A DNA stretch of 64,000 nucleotides from Metellina segmentata (taxonomy: Eukaryota; Arthropoda; Arachnida; Araneae; Tetragnathidae), in the NCBI GenBank assembly GCA_947359465.1, contig OX375873.1:72429477-72493476 (forward strand), given 5' to 3'. The notes under the pieces were generated by a model, which had not been told where the DNA came from, ran no database searches, and saw nothing but the letters and a program-made list of their open reading frames with translations. Below are positions 1 to 12,800 of this stretch, in pieces (the stretch's first letter is position 1; each line of letters starts with the position of its first letter). A program made the translations under genes and the position numbers.

Positions 1-369
1 TCCACGACAACTTTGAAATTTTATATTTTCTGTATCAGCATCAATTACAAACAAGATAAAGTTGTTGTCAAAACCATGTGGTAACACTGACTTGACTAGT
101 GACTGCAGCTTTAACTTTGTTAACAATACATTTCCTGTTTATTTCAACTTGTGGTTTTCATTATGAACTGATTTTCAACTTTTGTTTATTGCTAGTTTGA
201 TTCTGATTTGGACAGTGTACACTGTCTTAACTTTAACTAAACTTTTTGTTCTGATTTCCCTATGGAAACCAGACTGACTTCAAATATTTTTGGTCTTAAG
301 TAAGATAATTGTGATGATTCAAAAATAAATGGCTTCTAACTTTCAACTAATTTGCAAGTTTTGAGGTGT

Positions 370-1890
370 ATGATGTATCATATTGAAGACGGTGTCCAAG
401 AAATAGAAATAAATGGAAGTCTGCAAAACTAGTCCTTTCCCAAGCAAAGCTGTTTTATGAAAAAGCAAATATCCCAATAATCAGTGAACAAAAAGTTTGT
501 GAAAAACTTATAAAACTTCTTGATGACAGCTCAAAATTAAGAGGGATACCCCTTAATCGAAGATCTGCACCAAATACTATAGACAAGTTAAAACAGATGG
601 AATGTAAACTAGCATTAACATTTTCTTAATGGTCTGTAAATGTAGAAAAGCAAATACAGAACAAAGAAGACCTTGCCTTCCTTCAGTCAATGCAAAGTGA
701 CCGTTTGGCAACATTTAGATCACATGACAAATGTTTTGCGGAAAAACTCAAACGAAAAGAACAGCATATACAGCTACAACAAATAAGAAGGGAAAAAGTG
801 AATAGAGAAATTAGTTCCAACTTAATAATACATGATGTTCTCAGCTCAATCGATGATGATTGCGATGAACAAAGTGATACAAATGATGTGGAAAATTTCT
901 CTTTTGAAGGACTATGAACAAGTACTCAAAGTCGTCATAAAAAAATAAAATAACAGGACCGACATTATTCATTCCATACGACATTATGATGAAAGCTAAT
1001 CTTGTTTCACTAGCAACACATTTAAACATGAGTCCAGCACAACAAGCAGTGTATACAAAAGCATTAATTACATAACTAGGAGGAGAGACATCTACTATTG
1101 CAGCTTCTTATGCAACAGCAGATAGATCAAGAAGGCAAGTTGCAATGAAGATTTCAACTACCTGCAAGGAACAGTGGTGCTTTCCTAAATATACAACTGA
1201 ATTTGGATTCAAAGCTTTCAACATCATTGTCCAATAAGTACAAAACTGAAGAACGTCTCACCATTGTCATTGGAAACGTTCACCAGCAAAAGATTCTTGA
1301 TACGCCAGTATATTCCCAAGGAACTGATCGTAAATGTGGCCCAATCATTGCTGATTTAATATATGAGCAGCTCACCTCTTGGCAATGCACACATACAATT
1401 GTGAACATGACATTTGACTCAACTTCTTCCAACACAGGTCATGTTACTGCTGCCTGTGTCAGTGTGCTAAAGAAATTGGGACGTGCGCTTCTTTGGTCAG
1501 CTTGCTACCATCATGTTGGAAAAGTCTTTTTATCCCACGTGTTTGATGACTTAAAGATCGAGGCTTCCAAGCCACCAGATATAACCTTGTTTAAATGATT
1601 TCGTGACAATTTTGATCATCTTGAATATTTTGATAGTGAATTGGAACCTTTTGCCTCAAAGTCAGTGAATGTACAAGAGAGATACGAGAAGCATAGTTGA
1701 TGGTCTTGGAGACAATGCAATCCAGACAGCAACATCTGCCATCGATTCAGAAAAAAACAGAGATGACTATGTGGAGTTCATAAAGCTTTGCCCATTGTAC
1801 CTAGACTTTCCCAATAGTACAGGAGCCTTACCTAAAGCATGTTGTGGATGGCCAAATTGTTATACACAATTAAAATTTGTTGCGAGTTGT
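370..1890 (+). pseudogene. decayed transposon-derived gene, transposase-like
   Basis: Reading successive frames gives a lysine-rich segment (about 370-915; one in-frame stop near 627), then an open segment at 1203-1598, then one at 1669-1893. The middle segment holds DSTSSNTG followed by a WSACYHHVGKVF-like stretch, the Asp...SNTG...CRHH pattern of a large arthropod family of transposon-like 'uncharacterized' proteins that I recall but cannot name securely. The tail reads KNRDDYVEFIKL and then, after a frameshift near 1845, WMAKLLYTIKICCEL. Stops and frameshifts show it is dead. There are no introns and no clear termini, so the limits are approximate. It could instead be the edge of a larger element starting left of the window. 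Confidence 0.5.
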
Positions 1891-2148
1891 TAATTTAAAT
1901 TTTTACTGTTGCGAAATCCTGTGCATACAGACCTGACTCGCGTGTATTTCATTTCATATTTTGGTTTTCCTCTTTTTTGAAAATTTGCATTCTCATGCCT
2001 GGTAATGAAATGAATGATTAGAGAAAATTGAAGAACAATAATTTTTCTTTAGAATAACGAATTTTAAAAATGTTTCTTCTGAATTTTTCTTTTAACTATA
2101 AAGCTTATTTAATTTGCTCACTCTATAAATCATAGAAAAAGCTTAGTA

Positions 2149-2850
2149 CAGTAAACTTGCATTTTTACAAACTTGTGGGAAATGTTCGTAAAATCTAAAA
2201 TCAAAAGTTTGTAAATAGGAATGGATTTAAAAATAAACAAAAAATGCAACTTGTGTGTGTGCTCTAACCTTTATTCATTAGCAATTCCAGAAAATCATCT
2301 ATCTTCATTTGCTTCATGATAGCGCTTCTGTAAACAAACGATTCCATATAGTTGATGCTGTTAAGCATCTCAGAATTGTCATCTGCAATGACCTCTACAC
2401 ATTCTTCATCGTATTGTTCTTCGTCATTCCCATTCAACACCGATTGATGATTTCATCATTCGATATTTCCTCTGCATGCTTGACCATTCTTGTCCACAAT
2501 CAGAAAGTCATGAAATGTAAGGTTTTCAGGAACAGGAGGATCCATTTGACAAAGTTCCTGGATCAAGACTTCAGCACTGAAATCGGAATCACTCATTCCT
2601 TCCTCTCTCTTTCCCCCCCCCTTCCAAATTGGGAGGTAACCAGTCTGAAGAAATTTCACCCTTTCCAGTCAAATATTTCCTATCTAAAGGAATACAATGA
2701 AAAGAAAGTGAGGAAACTGGGTTTATAAAAAAGAGAGTGTAATTTTGGTTCATAAATCAAAAGGAAAATTAACATTATTTCTATGGGATACTGTTCGGGA
2801 ACAACGTAATAGTTCGTAAATTGGAGGTTCATAAAAACCCGAGTCCACTG
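2149..2850 (-). mobile_element. Tigger/pogo-like DNA transposon remnant
   Basis: The ends match as imperfect terminal inverted repeats: left CAGTAAACTTGCATTTTTAC, right (reverse complement) CAGTGGACTCGGGTTTTTAT. Both sit next to TA dinucleotides (2147-2148 and 2851-2852), the Tc1/mariner/pogo target-site duplication. The minus strand codes for the acidic C-terminal tail of a Tigger-type transposase (PVPENLTFHDFL at about 2500-2560, then EEQYDEECVEVI and KIDDFLELL toward 2290), interrupted by stops. The DDE core is missing, so this is an internally deleted, inactive copy of 702 bp. It lies upstream of the first recognised SAAL1 exon. Confidence 0.6.
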
Positions 2851-2852
2851 TA

Positions 2853-3804
2853 CTATGATTTGGGACAATGTGGTGGTGTGTTATAGAATGTATCACAGCA
2901 CCCAGTTAAATATCCTATCACCCCTAGAGAAACATAAATAAGCTCCATCACAAAACACTCATCACTCCATCAATAAACCAGCTTTCACCCCATCAAATCA
3001 CCAATAGTCAGTTCTCATTTCTACTGAATGATACCAACTTGTCACTTGATCCTCAGTCACAGTACCAATATCAGGCTAAAAGATATTATCGACCTTCTAA
3101 CGAAATAGGAGCCTGTGTGTGTGTGCATGCGTGCGTGTTCATGTTATTTCTTCCAGTTACTCCGTTTGAAGAAGTTCGTGAGTTAAAATGTGAATCCTAA
3201 ATTTTTCATTGGTTAAAGTGATTAACTGCCATAGTAAAAAACACTAGTCAGCATACCGACAGCCAATCAACTTTGTCAATTTGTAACGCCACATGATTTA
3301 CCCTTCAGAGATCTTAGAACAGTGACTCCGTCTATTTCATTACAAGGTTGATGACAGATATTGTTGTTATTTTGATAATCCAGTAACATGTAGAATTGAT
3401 TCATATATATCAGTGAGTAGTAGTTGTGTGATGTTTAACATGCATAAATCTATCCTTCATGCAAAGAAATGTGACTAAGACTTCACTTGCCACCACTAGA
3501 TCACCAAATTTGGGTCTAAAAAAGTTTGTTGCTTTGTGTTTCATTTGTTAAGTCGACAATGTAGTCCTTGTATTGTGTTGTAGGTTTTATGTCACATTGC
3601 AATTAAGAGTTTAGGGTTTTATGGACTGCATTAATTTTATAAATCTTGCTTTAAGGTAAGATTTTCAAATTTATCATCTTTTGATTATTGGGTTCTTATT
3701 TTATGGTCAACCTTGTATCATTAAACCCAGATTGAACCAACATAATTTATGGTATTAAGCGTATTTTTTATAGCTTTTAAGCTAAAAACATCTATTTTAC
3801 TTAG
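2853..3804. other. non-coding stretch with short GT-rich microsatellite
   Basis: I see no coding exon here. A short run of GT/GC dinucleotides lies at about 3114-3138. If SAAL1 continues upstream within the window, this is intron sequence; I looked for the conserved segment expected just before EVAQFL (around a WD dipeptide) and did not find it. Confidence 0.4.
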
Positions 3805-6800
3805 GAAGTTGCACAATTCCTAAGTGACTCTGGTGTCCCTGGAATATTTCTTGATGTTATAGATAAAACAAAAAGCCCGAGATTATTGGTATGTATTTGA
3901 TTGATTTATTGATTGTTTTATTCATGCCTTAATTATGTTACTTATAAATCACATGACAAACAGTTTTTTTCTTATAATTAATTTAGTCTTATGCCTCTAT
4001 GTCAAATCCAAAATCATAATCCCAAATGAAACTGCATTAGAACTATCAATATTAACATTTTAATGAAGTAATAACTTGGAAATTCCTTCATTTATTGGAT
4101 GTAATTTTTGTTGATTCAATTATAGAATCTACCTTTATGCTATTATATGCTTCTTATTTAATACTCATTTAGCTTTATGTGTGTTAGAAATAGTTAAGCA
4201 TTACTTTTGAGTGTTCATTTGTTTAATTTTATTCTATTAAAATTATAACTGTTCTTATTCAATGAAGACTCAAACTAAAGTACAGTGGAGCTCCTTTTAT
4301 GTTTTCCATTTATGCATGTATCGCTTATACGTCAAATTGGATTAGTCCTTAAAAGACTACATTTTACTTGTGTTACAAAAATTTCATTTATTCATCACGA
4401 TTTTCTATGACATCGCATTCATATTTTACTTTGCCCCATCGCACAAAAGTATGTTAGAAGGGAATCTTCCTTCTCGTTGCTATTTTCTTTCTGTCATTGC
4501 TCACCATTTAGTGATTTGATTTTGAAGAAACTTGCCAAAAAGTCCTCTAAAAAAAGCAATTGAAAATTTTGAAGGTAAAAAGAAATAGCTTTATATCCAA
4601 AGAGTACTTAGCAAAAATGTTAAATATTCCTGTTTTCTACACTAAAGACATAATCTACAAATAAAAGGAGATCAAAGATAGATAACAAGACCGTGTGTTT
4701 AGTTTAAATTCATTGATATTAAAGTGGGCAAACTGGAACATTTAGCACAGTTTGAGGTTGTATTATAATTCTTCCAATATGCCGAGCATCTAACATTCCA
4801 GTGAGTGGTCTTATGCTGATGAAAAGAGCAAAAGAAATTTGTAAAAAAAATGCAAATCATCAAACAGAATTAGCTTATCTACATCATGGAATTGCATGCA
4901 AATGTTGAGCTGAGATTCAAAATCTGTTTCTATAAGTAGTTGAAGAGTGGCTTCATGACTGATCTACTAAAACTGATCACATGGACTTTCCACATTGATT
5001 TTTTTTTTCTCATGGTTCTTTACAGAATAAAGAATTCAACTTTTTTGTTAATAATTAGGTTAGTTGATATTTTTTTCAGTAAAGTTAATATTTTATGTTT
5101 TATAAAAGTTGAAAAGTATGATTTATAATGTTTATAAATATCTTTTTGCCAAGTTTCTATTCTTAGCATGCCATCTTGTGTCTAATGTTCGATTCATGTT
5201 TTGCGTCTTTTTTACGCGGTCCCTTCAAAGACATATAAATGGTTCTTTACTGTATATTGTTGTTAAAAGTTTATCTTCTGCTTTCAAAATAATTCAAATT
5301 TGTCATTATTGTGTTCAATCTAGAACGACAAAATAGCATTGACGATACAAGGTAGTTTCATTACTTAAACTCGCAGAACATTAGATTTCACCATTTAATT
5401 TTTTTTTTCCCACTAATTTTCCATTGCAGACAGAAAACACACACATGTGAGAAAGAAAAAAAATATATTTGAAAAGTAATTCAGGGTAAATAATGCAGGT
5501 CCACAATTTCTTATTTTATTAATTTGGCATTTTTACATTTGTTACAAATTTTTACCTGGTTTTGTGAAACAGAAATTTAATAAAAAAGGATGAGGCTGTT
5601 TTGATTTGCACAATAATTATATCTGTCTGAATTTTGAATAGTTGCAACTGAATAGCTTGCTCTGCATTGAAACGTGATCAGTATTTTGTTTTAGTAGTGG
5701 CATATGCAGAGAATCCTGTTACGCATAAATAAGTGTTTGCAAAGGGCAGGAGAATAAGTTCACTTTATCTGATAGGATTTCAAATTCTTCTTTTAGCATA
5801 CACCAAAAATCTGAGATTAATTTCTCAGTTTCAAACTTTGATCTTATTGCTGTATCTGATGTCAAATTCAAGCAAGCATTTATATTCCTGTGATGTCAGA
5901 TAGGATGTTTTCTTGGATATATAGTATGGTGTTACAACCCAAACGTTTTCTTTAGTTTCCATGCAATCCTTTTGGAAAATAAGAGTTTGAAGTATTAATC
6001 AAACACAAGATATGAACTTCAAACTCGTTTAAGATATCTGCAGGAATGTCTGATTCGAGTTCTTCTCCAAATCCTTTTGTTAGTGGAAAAACAATAAAGG
6101 CTTCTGTTTTTGATTGACTGTACCCTATACTTGAGTTTCTTAAAAAATCCTTCCATTCTATCAGTAACATCAAAAACAGTTACTGCTTTTCTTTGAAGTG
6201 AGACATAAATCACTAACTTTTGTAAAAATATCTGCCAAATACTCCAATGTCATTAGCCAACGATCATTACACAACTTCTCTCCCAAAATCATTGTCACTC
6301 ATGAAGATTCTGACTTCATTCCTTAGTTCAAAGATGTGCATTAAACTTTCACCATGTGAGAACTGCCTTATTTCTCCCTATTTCTCTATTCTGGTATGCA
6401 GACTCCCATATCATCACATAAGATTTTAAACCTGGTATTCTTAAGTCGTGATTTCATAAAATTTATTATTTGAACAGTTTCATCCAGCACTTTTATAGAA
6501 GGTGGCATTTTCTTCATTACAAGAGCATCTCGGTGAAAAGTATGTGGCTACTGCTGTGCACCCCTTGGCTTTTTCTTTTAGTTTTGCGATTGCACCAGAC
6601 ACCTTACCTGTTTTAGCTTTCACTCCATCTGCATTTGCTTTATTTAGCTTACTTAATTTTCCTGAAATGAATATGAAAACATCCCAATTTTTAAAAATAT
6701 ATCTTAATGTTATGAAACTTTTCATTTTGTCATTTTTTGTTCAGAAAACATTTTAATATTTCCCCAGATCATTGCTTGCATCCTTGCTAACAAATATGTA

Positions 6801-9800
6801 TTCTATATGCTTTTATTTTGCTATTAACAAATATGTATGTTTTGATTTGTATAAAAAAATGTTAATTTTGCTTTAAATTTTAGGAAATTGTAGTTGGTAT
6901 CTTGGGAAATATGTCATCTTTTGATTCAATTTGTGAGCACATTTCAAGTAACAAAGGTTTATTGTAAGTATTACTTTAACGAACTTAGCTAAATTTCTAA
7001 CTCCTAAACTGATAAATTAATGATTGTTTTCTTTGAACTAGGACATAAAATATGTGTAAATTCGTTTCGTTGTTTCATAAAATGTGCAATTATATTTTCA
7101 TTTCTCTTAACCAAATATTAAACCTTCCTTTCAGCACTAACAATACTCCATAACAGTACTAACAATTTTCACACCCTAGTGTTTCAAAGGTACTTATATA
7201 GAGAATCCACTGACCACAGTGGATTCAATTAACATATCTTAAAATAGAGTTTCCTAATATATTTAACAATGTATTTAATTTATTTACGCAATATATTTGT
7301 TACACAATTTTTTAGGCTTGTTTTACTTTTCATTCAATACAAAATAATGTATTTGGGCAATTCCATGTTGCTCACATTACAATCAGATATCAATTTTTGA
7401 TATTAAATTTCATGTAAATGAAGAATGGATTAAGATTAGTAAACAAAAATTGGTTTATAAACTCACTGATTTATCTCTGAATCATCTGTGTCATAAAACT
7501 TTAGTGACAATTAAGATACCCTAATGGCAACATTTTAGACTGACTCACGTTACATAAAAAGGGACATTAATTTCTTAAAAGTTCAAAAATGACAGTTTTT
7601 TTTTTAATTTTTTTCTTTTTACACAAGTTAATAGGAAAAAAGGATACTGATGCTTCACTGAGTGTATTAGACCATGACAAATTATTATTATTCTATTAAT
7701 TAATAAAATACGTAGATTTTTTTGTGACTCGTGTTCATACTATTAATTGTAACTCACTTTGCAATTGTGAATTCTCAGGACTGAGTACCAGGGTTCCCCT
7801 GGGTTTCAGAAAGTGCTTATTTTTCTTTGAAAACAAAATTCAGTTTTCAAATGATGATATTTTTTCAACAAATATTTCTGACCTCTTTTTAGCGGCCGAT
7901 TGACGATAAATTGCTTTCGAGTATGGCATTGGTAATGGTTTGGGAACTGGTCTACTTGAATGGCAACCCTTGATATGCGATATTCAAATCGTGGATTGAC
8001 TCTTGATGATCATGTAATACACTTTAAAGACATGAAAATCAGTCTGTTTTCGACTTTATAGTGGCTCTCGCAATGCACAAAATAGTTGCCCTGCTAGATG
8101 AACTAGAATAACAATATCAAATGTTAATTAATTTTGTTTTATTCAGTTACCCAAGAGTGCAATGTTTTAAAAATATATTATGATTATGGGAAGTGTATTT
8201 TTAAGTCTGTAGGTGAATCAAAAACAATATAAAGATAATTTATTTAATTAATACTGCTAGTTGAGTAGCAACCTGGTGGGTTGCAATTTTTTTTTTTAAT
8301 CTAGTTTTTTTATGTTGCTCTAGTGCATCATAAATTTAACTATTACCTGCATATCAGAATTAGTGCACATAATCACTGTAATAAATTGCTCAATTACTGC
8401 TTCAACTAACATCAAGACTTGTAATGTCGAATTTTTTCACAATGCTGAAGCAATTAATTAGTTTTTATCATGTTGTTCAAAATTGAATATTTTAAAAATT
8501 TGCACAATTATGTTAATAAAAAGCAGGTCATTTTTGTTTATTTTTTAAATGTAACCAAGGTGTTAAATTTATTTTATGAATTGTATTGAATCTAATTTTT
8601 TTTATAGGAATTCAGTTGTTCTTTTATCTGGGACCTCAGATTCACCTTCCCTCTTACAAGTATTTAGGTAATACTCTTTCAATTCAGAACTTTTGAACTT
8701 GTTTTTTTTTTTCCCTACAGTTCATTTAATAGTGGTTTTCTTCCTTTAGAGTGATTCTGTGTGGAGTATCCAATGAAAAGTGTCAGAATCTTTGGTTTAG
8801 TACATTTGAAGAAAATCCGTTTTTTATGGAAAATATGAAATTTATTTTTGAAAACAGTCTGAATAGTAAGTATTTGTGTATGCAAGCACAAAGCATTTTT
8901 AAATACTACTGAAATAATAATTCTCATATATGCATATGGCGATTTACTACAAAATAATCTAATTGTACTTCTGCCGTGTTATACCAACTACCCTTTCTAG
9001 TTTTTAATTTATCACTAGAATTAACATTGGTGTCAGTTCAATACCGACGGGTGTTTGTTTTCTGTTCACATTTCTTGTCCAATTTTGACAATTTCTTGTG
9101 ATTTTTTAATCCATTACAGCATAATTTTTTTTTGCACTACTCAATTTACATAGATGTACCTCTGGTGTCCTTTCTACACCAGTACATTTCCCAGTCTAAA
9201 TAACTTTCGTTCTGCAAATATGTTATGCTTAGAATAGCAAGCCAATTATGATTTCTAACCACGGTTAATTTAATAGTGCTTTGACCTGAATATTTAAAAA
9301 TCCCCTTTCAAAGGAGGAAAGGGGTTTGTCTCAATCGCTTTGTTTATGTCTTAAGTTGGTGTCTAGCTTGTAATTATTACAATGTGGAACTGAGCCCTCC
9401 TGTTCCAAATTAAATTCGGATTAAGAATCCAGGTTATGTGAAAATGAATCAAAAGAACCTTAGAAAGTTACACAGGTGAAGCTTACAATACTTTGAATAA
9501 TTTGGATTTGTATCATTTGGGATTACACGGAATCGGAAATGTATTATGAGTAAATGATTGCTTTAGAGCTGGAATTATTTGACATGAAGATAAAGGCCTC
9601 TAATTTTGTCAATCAAATTTGATACATAGAAAATGTGAAGTTAAGAGTAATTTCTATCCAATGTACTAACAAAAATGTTGTTCAGTGAGTAAATGAAGTG
9701 TGGACACTGCCAAAACAATTGCTCATTACTGTAAAAGTATTTATATGAAATTTGATAAGAATAACTTAAAATCTACATAAATATTGTGTTGCCAAGAAAA

Positions 9801-12800
9801 ATTACACATGTTCCTTTGTTTCTGAATTTAATTGCTTTATGTGTATTCTTCAAGTTTGATGGACAATTGATTCACTATATTTTTATGGCATTAATAGTAA
9901 GCTGTTGATATGAAAATCTCTTTATATTAAAAAAAGTTGCCGCCGACGCAGGATTGAAAACTGTGTTGTTTAGCTCAATTCTTAGACGGTTTCCCGAGAA
10001 AGTACTGATCAGAAAAAAACAAAATTAACATGGTTTGTTCTTCATCATATTCCCTAAAAATTATTAAGATTTTTTTTCCGATGCAGCTATTAGTTTAGGG
10101 TTTATTAAGTGTCAAAATTGAAGAAGTGACGTTTCTTCCGCGAGTGAGCAAAACACATACAAATTTTCAGTCTTCAGCCGTGAGTTTTTTTTTTAAAGTA
10201 CCTCTCGACGTAAATTTTTGCAGCTCGTCGAGTTTTTTTTTATAATTTCAATTTGGTTCTTGATAATACTTTTTTGAAATTCAGGAAAAATCGGGACATT
10301 TTTGTTACTTTTTTTCAAAACTGCCGTATTTATATCTTATTACTATTAGTTTTTAATTTTTAAAATATCACAGTATACCTCAGAATGTACTCTTTCTTAC
10401 GGTACTATTATTTTTGAAATCTGTTAATAATTAAATTGGATGCGATCAAAAGTTGGTCATACAAAATACGGAATCTTTGGATATTTTCGCTTTTTTTCTG
10501 CTAAAATCGTTATATCTACAGCAAAAAAACATTATTTTTTAAATTTGTGAACATCACTTAATACATTACATTACACTCTTTCTTATGGTACAATTATTTT
10601 TCAAATTGGTTAATAAATAAAATCGATGCGATTAAAAGTTGGTCATACAATTTTCGGAACTTTCAGATCGTAATTTCCGATACAAAACTAAAACTGTCAT
10701 ATCTATATCGTATTACTATTAGCTTTCAATTTTGAAAATATCGCAGTATACCTCAGAATGTACTCTTTCTTACGGTACAATTATTTTTAAAATTGGTTTA
10801 TAAATAAATTCGATGCAATCAGAAGTTGGTGACACAAATTTCGTATTTTTTATTTCGCAGAGCAAATTCGCGGGAGCTCTTGAGGGTTGTATTTTTTACT
10901 ATCGGGTTTGCGAGATATTAAATTTATCGTAGCAACAATTGATGCCATAAAAACGATTTCTTTTTATTTGGCGAGGAAAAAGGCTCGTTTTTTTCTCTCT
11001 GTTCGAGAAAGTACAAAGTACAGATTGTAAAGTTTGGATCATCGTTTACTTAAAATTGTACAGGGAACAAGATGCAGAAGATTTTTTACTGATGCGGCTA
11101 TTAGTTTAGGGTGCATTAAGTGTTAAAGTTTAAAAAAAAGTGAAATCACTTGCGAAAGAGGTATTGGTTTGCGAAGCAAACAAAACAGGATTGCGTAGCA
11201 ATCCCCAGGGGTCGACAAGCGTTAACAAGCAGAGGGCGAAGCCCTCAATGTGACGTCATGGACCGGAAAATGAAATCAGGATAATAGGAATTATTCAGAT
11301 AGTTTCACTCTGCGAAAGGAATGTTGGTTTGTGAAGCAAACCAAATGGCATATGTAAAAGGAGTGTTGGTTTGCGAAGCAAACCAAATGGGATTGTGTAG
11401 CAATCCCTGGGGGTTAGCAAGCGTAATCGAGCAGGGGGCGGAGCCCCCTAGTATTGTAAAGCAAACTAAAATGAAAAATATTAATGTCATTAGACATTCC
11501 TGTTTTACACAATTTATATACTGTTGATGATTTCATGATAACTGGAGTGCAGGCCCTTCTAGTGTTAAATAGCTACATATTTGTGAAATTTTGGACAAAG
11601 TTGGAAAAGATTAAAAATAAACCAGTTAACTAAATAAGATGAGTTGTGTAAAAGCATGCAATTTTCTGTTTTGTGAAAGACTTAAATTGAAATATATCAG
11701 GAAACAATCTTGTTTCGGCTGGCGCCAATATTAAATTTATCTGTGTAACATCGTAATCGGAAAGCTGTTAATCATAAAAAATACATTAACTTATTATTTC
11801 AAAGATAAAATATTAAAATTTTTTTAAGAGTTTCAGTATTTAATCCTTTTTTTCTGATAAAATTTGTATTAAACTATTTGAAGGGTTTTTGTGCTTAAGC
11901 CAATATTTGCTGTACTAAAAACTATTGTTTTTTGAAAAATGACACTATTGCTTTTTGTTTACCATCATTCAAATATCTTGTATTAGGTGCTGTGATAAAA
12001 GGAGCTTTTCAGCTGCTTTATAGTATTCTTAATGAAAATATGGAATATTGTAAAGTATGGGGACAACAGTCTCATATTAAAGCAATTATAGATGCTGGTA
12101 AACAGTTAATGTAAGTAACTTTTTCTTTTTCTACAAAAGAGAGATAACTAGAAAAATAGCTGTCTGAAAAAGGTATTAAAACTATAAATTGTTGCACGTT
12201 GTTTTGTAGCAAGTATAATTAGCTGAAATATACTTCAATATTAATATTCATTAAACTATTGATAATCCAATTCACCTTCTTTACTGAAGTAGTATATAGA
12301 TATAAAAAGCATACCTTAATTTTTTTTTTTTTACAGTCAGCACGTATTTTGAATTAGCACATACCATGGGACCAATACAAAAGTTCACAAAAGAGAAAGT
12401 TTTGTCTGTTAATAAATTATTCAGAAGCAACACATTCAATGCAACAATGTTTTTTCAATGCAGTGGAAGTTAAAATTGTTTCCAAATTGCATTCAAACAT
12501 AGAAAATTACACTTTCATTTTTATTAATTGAAGCATTTATGTTTTTCTATATTTGCAATTTTTATACTTTGCAATATGTGCTTATAATTTATGACAAAGC
12601 ATTCTTGTCTATGATTTTTCATTGTTGATAAATGTTTACTAGCTATGAAGTATTGTCATTTCACTGCATAATTTCTGTAATATTTTTATAGTAGTACTTT
12701 CTATCAATATCAATTGATCTCAACTCATGTGGATTGTCACTTATTTTCCTTTAACCTAATTTTAGGATGCTGCAGGAGAGCTTAGATAATTTCTTTTGTG

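Noticed and set aside
2309..2728. 139-residue plus-strand frame
   Set aside because: It is antisense to the Tigger-like transposase tail within a TA-flanked element.
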